This document shows, piece by piece, positions 37,588 to 47,578 of a stretch of DNA of 64,000 bases (positions are counted from its first letter, which is position 1; each line of letters begins with the position of its first letter). Source of the stretch: Patella vulgata. Its lineage: Eukaryota; Mollusca; Gastropoda; Patellidae. Made by a program: the position numbers and the translations under genes. Location of the stretch: NCBI RefSeq assembly GCF_932274485.2, contig NC_065880.2, positions 92,700,730 through 92,764,729 on the forward strand, read 5' to 3'. Under the pieces are notes generated by a model that searched no databases, was not told where the DNA came from, and was given only the letters and a program-made list of their open reading frames with translations.

Positions 37588-37890
37588 GGAGCCCGGGTTG
37601 TAGAGTGATTAAAGGAACTGGCTCGCAAACGTGGATGTCTCGGTATCGACCTTGGTGTTGGCCCAGAAAGTTCCTCGGGTGTTCCCCCTTGTCAGTTGTG
37701 TTTGGCAAGGAACATTGTCTTTTCGCTCGAATTGGAAGAAAAACCGTGGTCCTGTGTGTACACATTGGAATTCGAAAGAGTAGACCGTAGCGCCGCTGTC
37801 CGGGTAAATGTCCCTCATAGTACAGTGTATACCGACCATATTCATGTCTTCATTCGTCCACTGGGACGTTAAACCCCATTTCATTTCAAT
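37588..37890 (+). repeat. Diverged SINE-2
   Basis: It runs from GGGAGCCCGGGTTGTAGAGT to GGACGTTAAACCCCATTTCA with recognisable SINE-2 modules (TTCCCCCTTGTCAGT, GTACACATTGGAATTCG, GCCGCTGTCCGGGT). Confidence 0.65.
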
Positions 37891-38244
37891 TTATATTTTG
37901 GTAAACAATCTTAGACATTACCCATTAAAATGTATCGAATGTGATGATATAAATACATGTTACAGTTAGTTAGGAAACGCAGGGTGCTATTTTTATCCCA
38001 GTTAAATACCATCCCACACTTAGGCTGCCTGTCTACAGCTAGCTACGTCTGAGAACAGGCACTAAGCTAATTACCCGACATTGTAATTCCTACATCGACG
38101 ATTTTAGTCGAAAACACTGAGTTTGCTTTTAGTAATTTTTAGAAGTATTGAATGAAATTAAATATGTTAATTTAACCGCTGTGTGTATGAAAGATGTCAA
38201 ACTAATCAAAGCCGAATCACAAAATAGTCCTCTAATTATTCAAT

Positions 38245-38448
38245 ATGGCGGCGCCCATAAAAGGTAATTTCACAGAGGCGGTTTTGTTTGCGAAGACAAA
38301 TTTAGGAGTATCTAACCTTGTTTTGAAAGATAAACAGATTGAAACTCTAAAGATAGTTTACAATGGCAAAGAATTTATTGCAATATTACCCACTAGTGCA
38401 TATTATATATCGCTTTTACCGGATTGGCAGAAGTTGACATTTTGCTAA
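38245..38448 (+). pseudogene. RecQ-like DNA helicase N-terminal fragment
   Basis: The 67-residue frame (MAAPIKGNFTEAV..., LVLKDKQIETLK, YNGKEFIAILPTSAYYIS) resembles the start of RecQ-family helicases. There the Q-motif-like LKDKQ segment is followed by GKD...LPTG.GKS. The Walker A motif is not conserved here: LPTSAYYIS stands where LPTG.GKS would be expected. The frame ends soon after and no donor or further helicase motif follows, so this is probably a dead fragment or a captured first exon. It lies between two direct repeats of about 65 bp (37950-38018 and 38634-38700, both with TAAATACATGTTAC and CAGGAAACGCAGGGTG-like sequence). Confidence 0.5.
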
Positions 38449-38867
38449 AGACACGTGTTTACATAAAACACGTGCGTTCTTGGGTTATTTTTACTCTGTT
38501 GTTTACACAAAGCTGTAGTCCCGTCGATAAGTCCCGCCCCAAAATGATCACGTGAGCGTTTTAAATGGCGGCTAATTGGGGCAGTGATCATAATGACGTA
38601 TGACGTAGATGGATCGCTGCGTGCAGTTTGAGTTAAATACATGTTACTGTTAGTCAGGAAACGCAGGGTGGTATTTTATCTCCGGTAAAACACGATCCAC
38701 ATGTTTACTGTAGGAATACTCAACAATATATCATTGGGACTAAAATTAACCTACCTATTAGTCAGCAATTTCTCAACATTATAAACCTATAACGGTAAAC
38801 CTCTTTGATCTTTGGGATATATTCTATGCCCGGAATAACTTGAGGTCTTATTTCGATTTCCAGCTGT

Positions 38868-39015
38868 TAAGGGTTCTTTTACCTGCATACCAATGTGTAC
38901 ACAAGACTTAGGTTTTTTTCACAGCCGAACGACTTTACGTTGTCCGTTGCCAGGCTCCCGTCCTACACCACTGGGAAGGTAGAACTACGCCGGAAAATCT
39001 CCGTAAATACCGGGA
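38868..39015 (-). repeat. Diverged SINE-2 remnant
   Basis: Antisense SINE-2-like pieces: GGGTTCTTTTACCTGCATAC, CAATGTGTAC and GTCCTACACCACTGG. The rest of 38700-39657 has no recognisable gene; a MITE-like piece lies near 39205-39295. Confidence 0.4.
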
Positions 39016-39656
39016 CCTCACTGAGCCCTCATGTGTCTCATATAGCAAACGCAGAATAGCTTTTGTAATGCCGTATACATGTGGCGTCCACAAGTTAATA
39101 ACGTTTTGACACTTTTATCGAATTCAAGGGTTATTCCATTTAGTCGCAAAGAAGAGACACCTTAAATATCAATGGTATCGTTGCAATATTTTTCCTTTTA
39201 ACAGAGTTAAATATGCACTATTCAAGATCTAAATCTGCCCATAGCAGGTCTTCCTTTAGATCTTAAATGTTATATAAACTATTAAATAGACATATGAAGA
39301 CCACAGGGGAAAACTGATGATGTCCACATTTATGCTTTTGTTCGATTATTTCCCCTGATTTTACCCCTTGGTCCCTTCTTTTTTCTCCATAAATATTGTA
39401 TGGAACAACTGGACGTGCCTCTCTCTACGGAGGGTTTTTTAAAAGGCATAAAAGGGAAAAAAAGGTGATGTCCAAACCATGGTCAGTCAAATAAAATGCC
39501 CAAAATACACTATAGGAATGCTACGGGAGTGTGCACCAGCTTAATTAATGCTCTCACTAAATGCATGAATAAATGAGTGTTTAAACTGGAAATTTCCATT
39601 TACTCAAAAGTCAGAAAACGTGACATCGCCAGTGTTTCCCCTGGAATCTTTATATA

Positions 39657-40362
39657 TTAAAGATACATTATGGGAGATTCGGTAACGAGTTGGCAGTTCT
39701 CACTATAGTAGTTAAAAACTAGATAATGTAAAGGCAATTTGGTGAAAATTTCATTCAAATTGATCCACTATGAACCGAGAACTAAGCGACTGAAATTCCC
39801 ATAAGCCTCGGTCATCATTACTAAAGTCAGTACGATAAACAGCATAGTCTCGATTATCCATTTAATCGAGAAGGAAAGTTATGCAGTAAATCGGCTTACA
39901 ATCCACTAAAGATCGCAGGCTTGCGCTGCCATCCAGAGTTGATTATGACCTGGATAGGTTAATTAATGTCTAATTAATAATTTAGATAACATTTCAGGCC
40001 TTAAGAAAGACCTGAAATAGGCAGATTTAGCTCTTGCATAATGCATGTTTAAATGTTATATAAACTATTAAATAGGCATATATTAACATGACAAATCCAT
40101 AATCAACTCTCAATGCATCGTTATTCCGCGTTATTTAATGGATTTGAATACATTTTGTGATGGATAATTTAACATAAAAATGGATGACCGAGACTTTGTT
40201 ATCATACCAACGTTCGTAATGACGACCGAGACTAGCTTAAAATTAAATCGCTAATATCTTGGGTCCAGGGTGAATGAACTTTTAACTTTTCAGCATATTT
40301 TGTTTTCATTATCTATTTTGAACTATTATAGCGTTAACTGTCCGCTCTTTATGCCCCTTTAA
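39657..40362. mobile_element. TTAA-flanked non-autonomous element
   Basis: The left end TTAAAGATACATTATGGGAG and the right end (reverse complement TTAAAGGGGCATAAAGAG) share their first six bases, and TTAA is at both edges. Internally it has the inverted module AGTCTCGATTATCCAT (39843) against ATGGATGACCGAGACT (40179-40194). No ORF is present. Confidence 0.5.
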
Positions 40363-40654
40363 GTAAATTATGCGAAGAAAGAGTCTAACTTTAGGTGTAA
40401 GGGATGAAGGGGGTGGATGAAGGGAGTGAATGGGGGGGGGGGGGCTCCACCTTTATACACGATACATAAAACCCGACTATGCTAAATTTGTAAGATTACT
40501 TTTTACCTCGTTTACAAATGTATGGAAAATGTGTCAGCGTTAGGGCCATGGTAGGATGGACTTATTTTACAAATAGATAACCATGTATACCTTGCTCCAT
40601 CTTATATATACATAGTATTGTTAATGGTTATGTTACGTCAGCTGTAAGGGTGTA

Positions 40655-40735
40655 TAGGTGGTCTGCTTGTATGTGATAAGTCTAGGGTCGCCTGTCCAAC
40701 CTCGTGTGTTATCTACGGGTCCTCAGAGGCGTAGC
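40655..40735 (+). repeat. SINE-1 fragment
   Basis: A short piece with AGGGTCGCCTGTCCAACCTC and TACGGGTCCTC. Another SINE-1 tail fragment lies at about 41500-41600 (AAAGACCCTTACGC, CCGAAATGATCTAGTTTAGG). Confidence 0.5.
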
Positions 40736-41038
40736 CGTGAAATATATATTGGGGGTGGGGGAGGGGCCACAAATGAAATTATATGAAATGTTGAAAATCT
40801 GTGACGCCGAAGTGTGGGAGGGTCACCCTCACACTGGGGATGAGGGGGACACCCCCATAATTTTTTTTTAAAGTTTCAGTTTTCTGTAAACACTGCTTTG
40901 GCATATTTTACGGGGTTAAACTAAAACATCACACCTACATATTAGGATATGTACAGGTTTTATACAGATAGAATCTTAACTAATCCTAATAATTGTTGTA
41001 AATAAATAGGAGTTAGCGCCTACTATGTAAATTTTGGG

Positions 41039-41402
41039 GATCACGTGGCTAAGTGGGTAACACGCTGGCTCGCTAGCCGGGAGGTCGGGTGTTCGATCCC
41101 TGCATTGGCCGACAAAGTTCATCCAGATTTTCCGGCGTGGTTCCCCCTTGTCAGTGATGCAGGACGGAGGGCCTGACAAGGACAGCTGTCTAGTCTTTCG
41201 GATGAGACGAAAAACCGAGGTCCCGTGTATACATTGGAATGCACGTAAAAAATCCATTGGCAGTTGGAATTCGATACAAGAGTAGGCGATAGTGCCGCTG
41301 CCCGGGCAGAATTTCCCTCATAACACACTGTATGTCGTAGGCCCGTCTTCATTAGCCCAGCATAGGAGCAGAACAGTAGGACGTTAAACCCCATTTCATT
41401 TC
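41039..41402 (+). repeat. SINE-2, full length, with target duplication
   Basis: Reference copy of the second SINE family. The tRNA-like head has A-box-like TGGCTAAGTGGGTAACACG and B-box-like GGGTGTTCGATCCC. The conserved body includes GTCTTTCGGATGAGACG and ATTGGAATGCACGTAAAA, and the tail is GACGTTAAACCCCATTTCAT. Flanks ATGTAAATTTTGGG at 41025-41038 and 41403-41416 are the target-site duplication. The body resembles the Nin-type conserved domain reported in mollusc SINEs, from memory. Confidence 0.9.
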
Positions 41403-42364
41403 ATGTAAATTTTGGGAGGATCCAAGTATATTCAGATCCCCACAGAAAAACAATTGGGTGGGGGGGGGGGGTCCGGACTCCCCATGTGTGACGCCCATGC
41501 GTTTCCTCACACCTTTAAAGACCCTTACGCTCATGTGGAAATATTCAAATAAATTTTATTCCCGAAATGATCTAGTTTAGGTCTCTCTGCGTCATCTGTT
41601 TTATAGTTTATACAATCAGGATGTTTCGTTTAGGTAACAGCTATTTTATTCTGTCACGATCTTAGTTGATATCAAATGAGACTGCAGCATCTTTTGTTAA
41701 AGGACGCATGACTCTATTCTATGAAACCTTATAATAGACTTAATGTATATAAAACCAAATATTAATGTAATGTCCAAGCCAGATATTAATGTAATATGAA
41801 TGTAGATAAAGTGATTTATATTCAGATTGTAAAAAACCCCAAATATTGTTGAAATACGAGAACACTCATTTAAGTCGACTTCGTCAATTCTACAGGCCTT
41901 TTTATTCTTTTTTTTTTGTAGTTTATGAATGGGCCATCACTAATTACTCCTGCATTGTCTTGCAGGGTATATTTTTCTTTGTATGTTACCACAAAATACA
42001 CGACTCGTGTACTCATTAAGGAATGTTCGTGGTGTCCTGATTATTCAATATTAGGATCTCATATTTTCAGGGCAAGATATTGATTAAAATGGGCCGATGT
42101 TGAATTCTAATTCGTGTTGTTAATTTTGAATTTTATGGAAAATATTAAGTTAGAGGTTTATGTCCTTTAACACCTGTTCTTCAATATCCACAACATTTAA
42201 ATTCTGGGTAATTCCCCATGTAATATTGACGTAAGTCTGTTACTAAATATAAACATTTATGGCTAGTATAAATCCTCCTGGGGCGGAATTGTGTTATTAT
42301 TATTCATTTCTCCTCGGTTAATATCACTGTTGAAATAATACAGTTTAATTAATATAGGTACAAT

Positions 42365-42544
42365 ATGGATAAATTAACATTATTCTTATGTTTTATGTCT
42401 TTAATGTTAATGTATACTGCAATACTTGGTCAAAACAAAGGTGAGTAAATTTTAGACCCGAATAATTCTGGTGCAATTATTGGTGAGCTATTGGTTTCCG
42501 TAGGATGACTATAACCGAACGTTGTTAAGTCGTCTAAACTGGTC

Positions 42545-42601
<57 letters not shown>

Positions 42602-43247
42602 GGGATTTAACGTCCACTCGACACAAACTAGGTAATTTAGGGACTAACATATGGTTCAATTTTATTTCAATAATTCGCTTGCGCGTAGGGTTCTTTAGCA
42701 GTGGGAGGAAACCGGGGGACCCGGAGAAAACCCTCGAGGTTTGACAGGCGACCCTACCCTTGTCACGTACAACCGGGGATTCGAAGCCACGCCAGTTGAC
42801 TCAATGACAGGCTTTATGATACAGCACGTACACGCTAACCATTCGGCCATCCAATCCCCCAGGTCTATTAGAACTTATCACCCTTGCACAAGAGATAAAT
42901 CGAAACCATTAGATGGCTAAAACAGAACATTTATTTCTCTAGAACTTATTACTGTTGCACACGAGATAAATCAAAACAATTTTTCCCCGTTTAAAAATAA
43001 AACATTAAATCTAATAATTTCACCATTTCAGCCAAGATGCCAAGAATGGGACAGAAAAGAGCGAATGGTTTACCTAGCATTAGGGTGGGACTGGGTAAAT
43101 CCTTTTTGGGACGTGCTTGGTGCCAATATTACATCTATACAAAGAAGAGGTCGTCTAGATATTGTTTTAGACGTAGACCAGTGTTGGTATGAATTGTTGT
43201 CCAGTTGTGGCTCTGTTTTTAAAACAAGTTATTGTACAGATATTTAG
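42365..43247 (+). CDS. Small secreted four-cysteine protein, two exons
   Basis: Exon 1 (42365-42440) encodes a clear signal peptide (MDKLTLFLCFMSLMLMYTAI) and ends in phase 1 at AAAG/GTGAGT. The matching acceptor in phase is TTTCTCTAG/AA at 42942/42943. Exon 2 (42943-43247) then reads ELITVAHEINQNNFSPFKNK, PRCQEWDRKERM, LGWDWVNPFWDVLG, DQCWYELLSSCG and SYCTDI before TAG. The predicted product is 126 residues. After the signal it has two NXT sequons (NKT, NIT), four cysteines and many tryptophans. A TATA-like AGTATAAATC lies near 42266 and an AATAAA follows near 43353. A stronger-looking acceptor at 43031/43032 (TTTCAG) joins in the other phase and would give a shorter basic tail. The 502-bp intron holds a SINE. 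No family is recognised; a secreted effector or matrix protein would be a guess. Confidence 0.6.
42547..42861 (-). repeat. SINE-1, full length, inside the small-gene intron
   Basis: A complete antisense copy from a long GA tail to CATTCGGCCATCCAATCCCCC, flanked by GGTCTA at 42541-42546 and 42862-42867. It lies between the two exons of the four-cysteine protein gene. Confidence 0.85.
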
Positions 43248-44139
43248 CATTTAGTTGTGTAGAAAAGATGAGCAGTTAAAAGAGAAAATGTGGTATTTTT
43301 TGTGTTAATATGAACAGGAAAAGATATGACAGGCGGATGTGTGTAATATGTAGAAAATAAAACAGAAGGTTAATTTATGATGTTTTCCTGGAATAGTTAA
43401 AATTATTCAGATTTATAAGTGAAAATGTGATATTTTCGTAGTAATATAAATTGTACATATGATCATATGTATGGACGGCTCAACAGCTCTTTATTTAGGT
43501 TTTTTTCATCTGCTGTCGTATTTCAACATTTGTATACTAAAATTAACATTTGTATTTTAAAATCAATATTTGTATACTAAAATTAATTTGGTATTTAGAG
43601 ATTTGTATTTGGAAATGTATTGTTCGATATTTGTTTTTCGTTGTATGTTTCCGATGAAATGTAAATGTAATATTTAGATTTTCTGAAAGACATTTTATCA
43701 TTATATTAAAAGACAATTAAACAAAGTTACAATTTACAAATCTAATATGATAAATTTCTCATTTGTAAAACAACCACTGATTTTCGTATTCTTATTAATT
43801 AGATATTTATGGACATGACAAGACTATAATCAACTCTCCGACGGCTCCGATTTTAGCGAGCTAACATATTATTCATTGAGCCACAGCGGCCCATTTCGTA
43901 ATTGCGGATTTTTTTGTGCGTTTTGTTGTAGGTTTGTATTTTAGGTGTAACTGACCGATATTCTCTTGATGGTTATCTAGGAATTCATCGACCGCTCGCG
44001 ACAAATACCGCACAATGCGTAGACTTCAGATCATAAGGTCTGTGATTGAACCCATGTGTTGTCCGTAAAACGATACTTCCGTCTACTCGTTTTTAAACTG
44101 AATCAGAAAATGGTACTTACATGAGTCTTACTGTCTTTA

Positions 44140-44335
44140 GATCATAAGGTCGGACATTGAGTCATGTGGCTTGGTTTCGATCCCCAGCTTGTGCCATTTG
44201 CCTAACTCGTAGGTTTTCCCTTGGTCCACCTGGTTTAAAGTTGTACATCCCTAAGCACAAGCGAATTATTAAAATAAAACTTACCATATGTTAGTCCCTA
44301 AATAACCTAGTTTGTGTATAGTGGACTTTATTGTA
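44140..44335 (+). repeat. Diverged SINE-1
   Basis: ATCATAAGGTCGGACATTGA, a B-box-like GGTTTCGATCCCC and CGAATTATTAAAATAAAACT identify an old SINE-1. A second head fragment precedes it at about 43995-44065. Apart from these, 43250-44420 holds no recognisable gene. Confidence 0.6.
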
Positions 44336-44423
44336 CCAATGACCTAGTTTTTGTCGAGCGGACAAAATATATCAACGCTGATATGTACTTAAAGTGGTTA
44401 TTTGCTATTTAATCAAGAATCCA

Positions 44424-45090
44424 ATAATAATAATAATAATAATAATAAAAACTTTATTTAATGAGGCAACATATTTAGTTTGCAAAAAAAAAACTAATCT
44501 TCCATAGGTCCCTCCTAAACTACAAAGACATATATACATGTAATATCAGGATAAATTTAAAATCATTAGAAATGCAATAGCATTTAAAGTGGGAAGTTTG
44601 ATAAGTCACTCCCAAACTACAAAACATATACATTATACAAGTAGAATATAGGAAGAACACTATAATTACACACAAAATAAAATAGAATGCAGTTGCAAGT
44701 TAAAAATAATAAGTATGTCATCAGTTGAATATTATGGTTCCTACAGTGTGCAAAATAGATGAGTTTTCAGTTTAATCTTAAAATTTTCAACATTTTTACA
44801 CATCTTTATATCAAAAGGCAGATTGTTCCATAAAAGACATGCAGAATAATGAAAAGTACGTTTCATGGATTCCGTTTTGCATTTTTGAAGAAAAAGAGAT
44901 TTACTGGTCTGTGAACGGAGCAAGATATCCGTTTTGGAAACAAGAGATTTTTCAATAAAATGGAAATTTAGATAAAGTGGAGTATTAAATGTAATAATTT
45001 TGAATGATAAGACAATTTTATTGTAAAGAATCCTCTGTGTAAGGGTAAGCCAACCGAGTTTAGTAAATAAAGAGGTCGACAAAGGATTTT
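44424..45090 (-). mobile_element. LINE 3' end (non-LTR retrotransposon)
   Basis: The minus strand carries a 113-residue frame ending the typical C-terminus of CR1/L2-like reverse transcriptase polyproteins (LGWLTLTQRILYNK, TFHYSACLLWNNLPFDI, FKIKLKTHLF). It is followed by a 3' untranslated part and an (ATT)n-type tail at 44424-44450. It is 5'-truncated, as usual for LINEs. Confidence 0.7.
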
Positions 45091-45139
45091 ATCTCAGATT
45101 ATTGGTAGACTATTACATCCATGTTCTAATGGACCACAC

Positions 45140-45535
45140 CATGTGTTGGTATGCTGCAGGTCACGTGTTCGATCCCTGTGTTGACCGGGAAAATTCACTG
45201 GGATTTTCAAGCGGTGTTTACCCTTGTTAGTGATGCAGGACAGAGGGCCTGGCACGGCACAACCCATAGTTGTCCGACGTGGTTTCTCCTTGTCAGTGGT
45301 GCAGGGCGAAGGGCCTGACAGGACAGCTATCTAGTCGTTCGGATGGGAAGCAAAACCGAGGTCCAACGTACCAATATGCCTGTGCGTAAAAGAACCCTTA
45401 ACAGTTGGAATTTGATATAAGAGTAGGCCGTAGTGCCGCTGTCCGGGCAAAATCACCCTCAACGTACACTGTATGGCGTATGCCCGTCTTCATTAGCCCA
45501 GTCGATGCAGAACAGTAGGACGTTAAACCCCATAT
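45140..45535 (+). repeat. SINE-2 with internal duplication
   Basis: A B-box-like GTGTTCGATCCCTGTGTTGA is followed by the SINE-2 body, in which the CCTTGTTAGTGATGCAGGAC segment occurs twice. It ends at GGACGTTAAACCCCATAT. Confidence 0.75.
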
Positions 45536-45745
45536 CTTTTGATTTCATTATCTTCTATGGAATACAATGAGATTTAATTTCCAAATGCCGCCGAGTCTTA
45601 GTTTAAAATCTTTGTGTTCATCTACTCTGTCGACTTCTATTTGACGGAAACGCTTTAAATTAAAATCTTACCAACATAATTCTACCGTTCACGCCAAGAG
45701 CTGCTTTCATGTTTTGGAAATTAAGAGAAAACGAAGAGGTATCCA

Positions 45746-46290
45746 GGAAATCTTTCGATACTATTTTATTTTCTAATGTCTTACAATATGTATGGCGATT
45801 TTATTTTGGGGTACCAAAGTGCGCCGTATACTGCGGAAAAATTATATATTTATAGAGGACAGACTGGGAGTCTTAAAGTTAGGAATAGGCCGCGGTCTTA
45901 AAACCAGGAAATATTTCGATACTATTTTATTTTATAATGTTTTGCAGTATGTTCAGATATTGGCGATCTTATATTGCGGCATCATAGTGCATCTTATACT
46001 GGGGACAAATGTTATAGAGGCTGGATCGGGAGTCTTAAACTTGAGAATAGTTTGTGAAGGCCGTCACTGAGAATAGTTTGTGTAGGCCGTCACTGGTATT
46101 TAAACTTGAGAATAGTTTGTGAAGGCCGTCACTGGGACTTAAACTTGAGAATAGTTTGTGTAGGCAGTCACTGGTACTTAAACTTGAGAATAGTTTGTGT
46201 AGGCCGTCACTGGTATTTAAACTTGAGAATAGTTTGTGTAGGCAGTCACTGGTACTTAAACTTGAGAATAGTTTGTGTAGGCCGTCACAA
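45746..46290. repeat. Nested tandem repeats downstream of the prepropeptide gene
   Basis: Two diverged units of about 160 bp (from about 45746 and 45906, both with TTTCGATACTATTTTATTTT) run into about seven copies of a 39-bp unit (TTGAGAATAGTTTGTGTAGG, then CCGTCACTGGTACTTAAAC) at 46029-46290. Confidence 0.8.
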
Positions 46291-46355
46291 GGTCTTACAA
46301 TTAGGACAATTACGATAATTTGCTTCAGTTCAACTTAAATGGGTCAGTAACTCGT

Positions 46356-46921
46356 TTATACGGTCAACCAGATTGGAAGTTCTTCTTCACTCAGCAAGTC
46401 GTCATCTGCAATATAGAGAAATGAGATATATTCGAACATGATTAATAAATAAAAAATGACGATCAATGTGACATCAATAATATTTTCGTCAGATGCGATT
46501 TAAGTTTACCTGACAAAATCATGTGCTATGAAATATTCGTTCATTGAAGATCCATTATGTACGATTTAAATAAATGCTTACTGTTCTTGCTATAATAATT
46601 CAAAACGAGATAATGAACATTTTAGTACAATTACTTTATTCTGGGTGAAGTTGGGGGGGGGGGGGGGTTGGATGGCTGAATGGTTAGCGTGCGCGCGCTG
46701 TATCATAAAGTCTGTCATTGAGTCGACTGGCGTGGTTTCGAATCCCCGGTTGTACGTGGCAAGGAGTAGGGTCGCCTGTCCAACCTCGTGGGTTTTCTCC
46801 GGGTCCTCCGGTTTCCTCCCACTGCTAAAGACCCATACACGCAAGCGAATTATGTAAATAAAATTAAACCATATGTTAGTCCCGAAATGACCTAGTTTGT
46901 GTCGAATGGACGTTAAACCCA

Positions 46922-46957
<36 letters not shown>

Positions 46958-47500
46958 GTGAAGTTATAAGTGATTGTCAAGCCATACAGCCTTGTTGTTA
47001 GTCCTTTATAGAGCGACGTTCATTTTAACCGATTATATAGCGTCAACCATCCGATTATATAGCGCCAACCATCCTATTTTCTAACATTATATAACATGTG
47101 AAGGCAGAAAAGGACCTGCAATGAGGATTTTGAGCGCTTGCATAATGCTTCCTTAAAGTTTGCTTTGAGTCGTCATATTTTGTGATTCATGCTACTAAAA
47201 TTCAAGTTTTCTACTTGATAAGTGGGGCATCAAAATATCTCCTAGGGTGTGTATGGTAACCTTTATTTAATAAATAAACTTACAGTCTGTGTCAAATTCA
47301 GCAACAATTTCTTCAGCCACATCAAGATCTACACCAAAGATTGAAGCAATGTCATCTGCTGATAATGGTTGATCATCAACATCAACGGATGTGTCTCGTT
47401 TACCACCTCGACGTTTTCTTGCTCTCCTCCACCAACCACCATCCACATCTTGTTCGACTAACAAGAAAACAGATAAGATAATAATCAACACACGCTCCAT
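46356..47500 (-). CDS. Secreted cationic prepropeptide with acidic propiece, two exons
   Basis: Exon 1 runs 47500 to 47284 (MERVLIIILSVFLLVEQDVD...) and ends in phase 1 before a GTAAGT donor. Exon 2 runs 46405 to 46356 after a pyrimidine-rich TTGCAG acceptor and stops at TAA. The join gives 88 residues. The parts are a hydrophobic signal peptide (about 1-20), a strongly basic block GGWWRRARKRRGGKR (about 21-35, eight basic residues, ending in a dibasic site), and a 53-residue C-terminal piece. That C-terminal piece has 18 acidic and no basic residues (starts DTSVDVDD, includes ADDIASIFGVDLD, ends SEEELPIWLTV). The layout of signal, basic peptide and charge-balancing acidic propiece is what piscidin- and clavanin-type host-defence precursors show, but no sequence family is recognised. 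The GGKR or RRG steps could also suit a neuropeptide. The intron carries a young SINE-1. An upstream in-frame Met at 47563 would put 21 residues before the signal, so 47500 is preferred. Confidence 0.65.
46653..46953 (+). repeat. SINE-1, full length, young, in the prepropeptide intron
   Basis: A G-run is followed by the tRNA-like head (TTGGATGGCTGAATGGTTAG, GGTTTCGAATCCCCGG), the full body and a (CT)n tail. A perfect 12-bp duplication CTGGGTGAAGTT flanks it at 46641-46652 and 46954-46965. It is antisense to the host gene. Confidence 0.9.
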
Positions 47501-47578
47501 TCTATAAATATAAGTTAAAATAGACAACACACTTCGTTTTATAAATTGATACAGACAACACACTTCATTCTATATATA

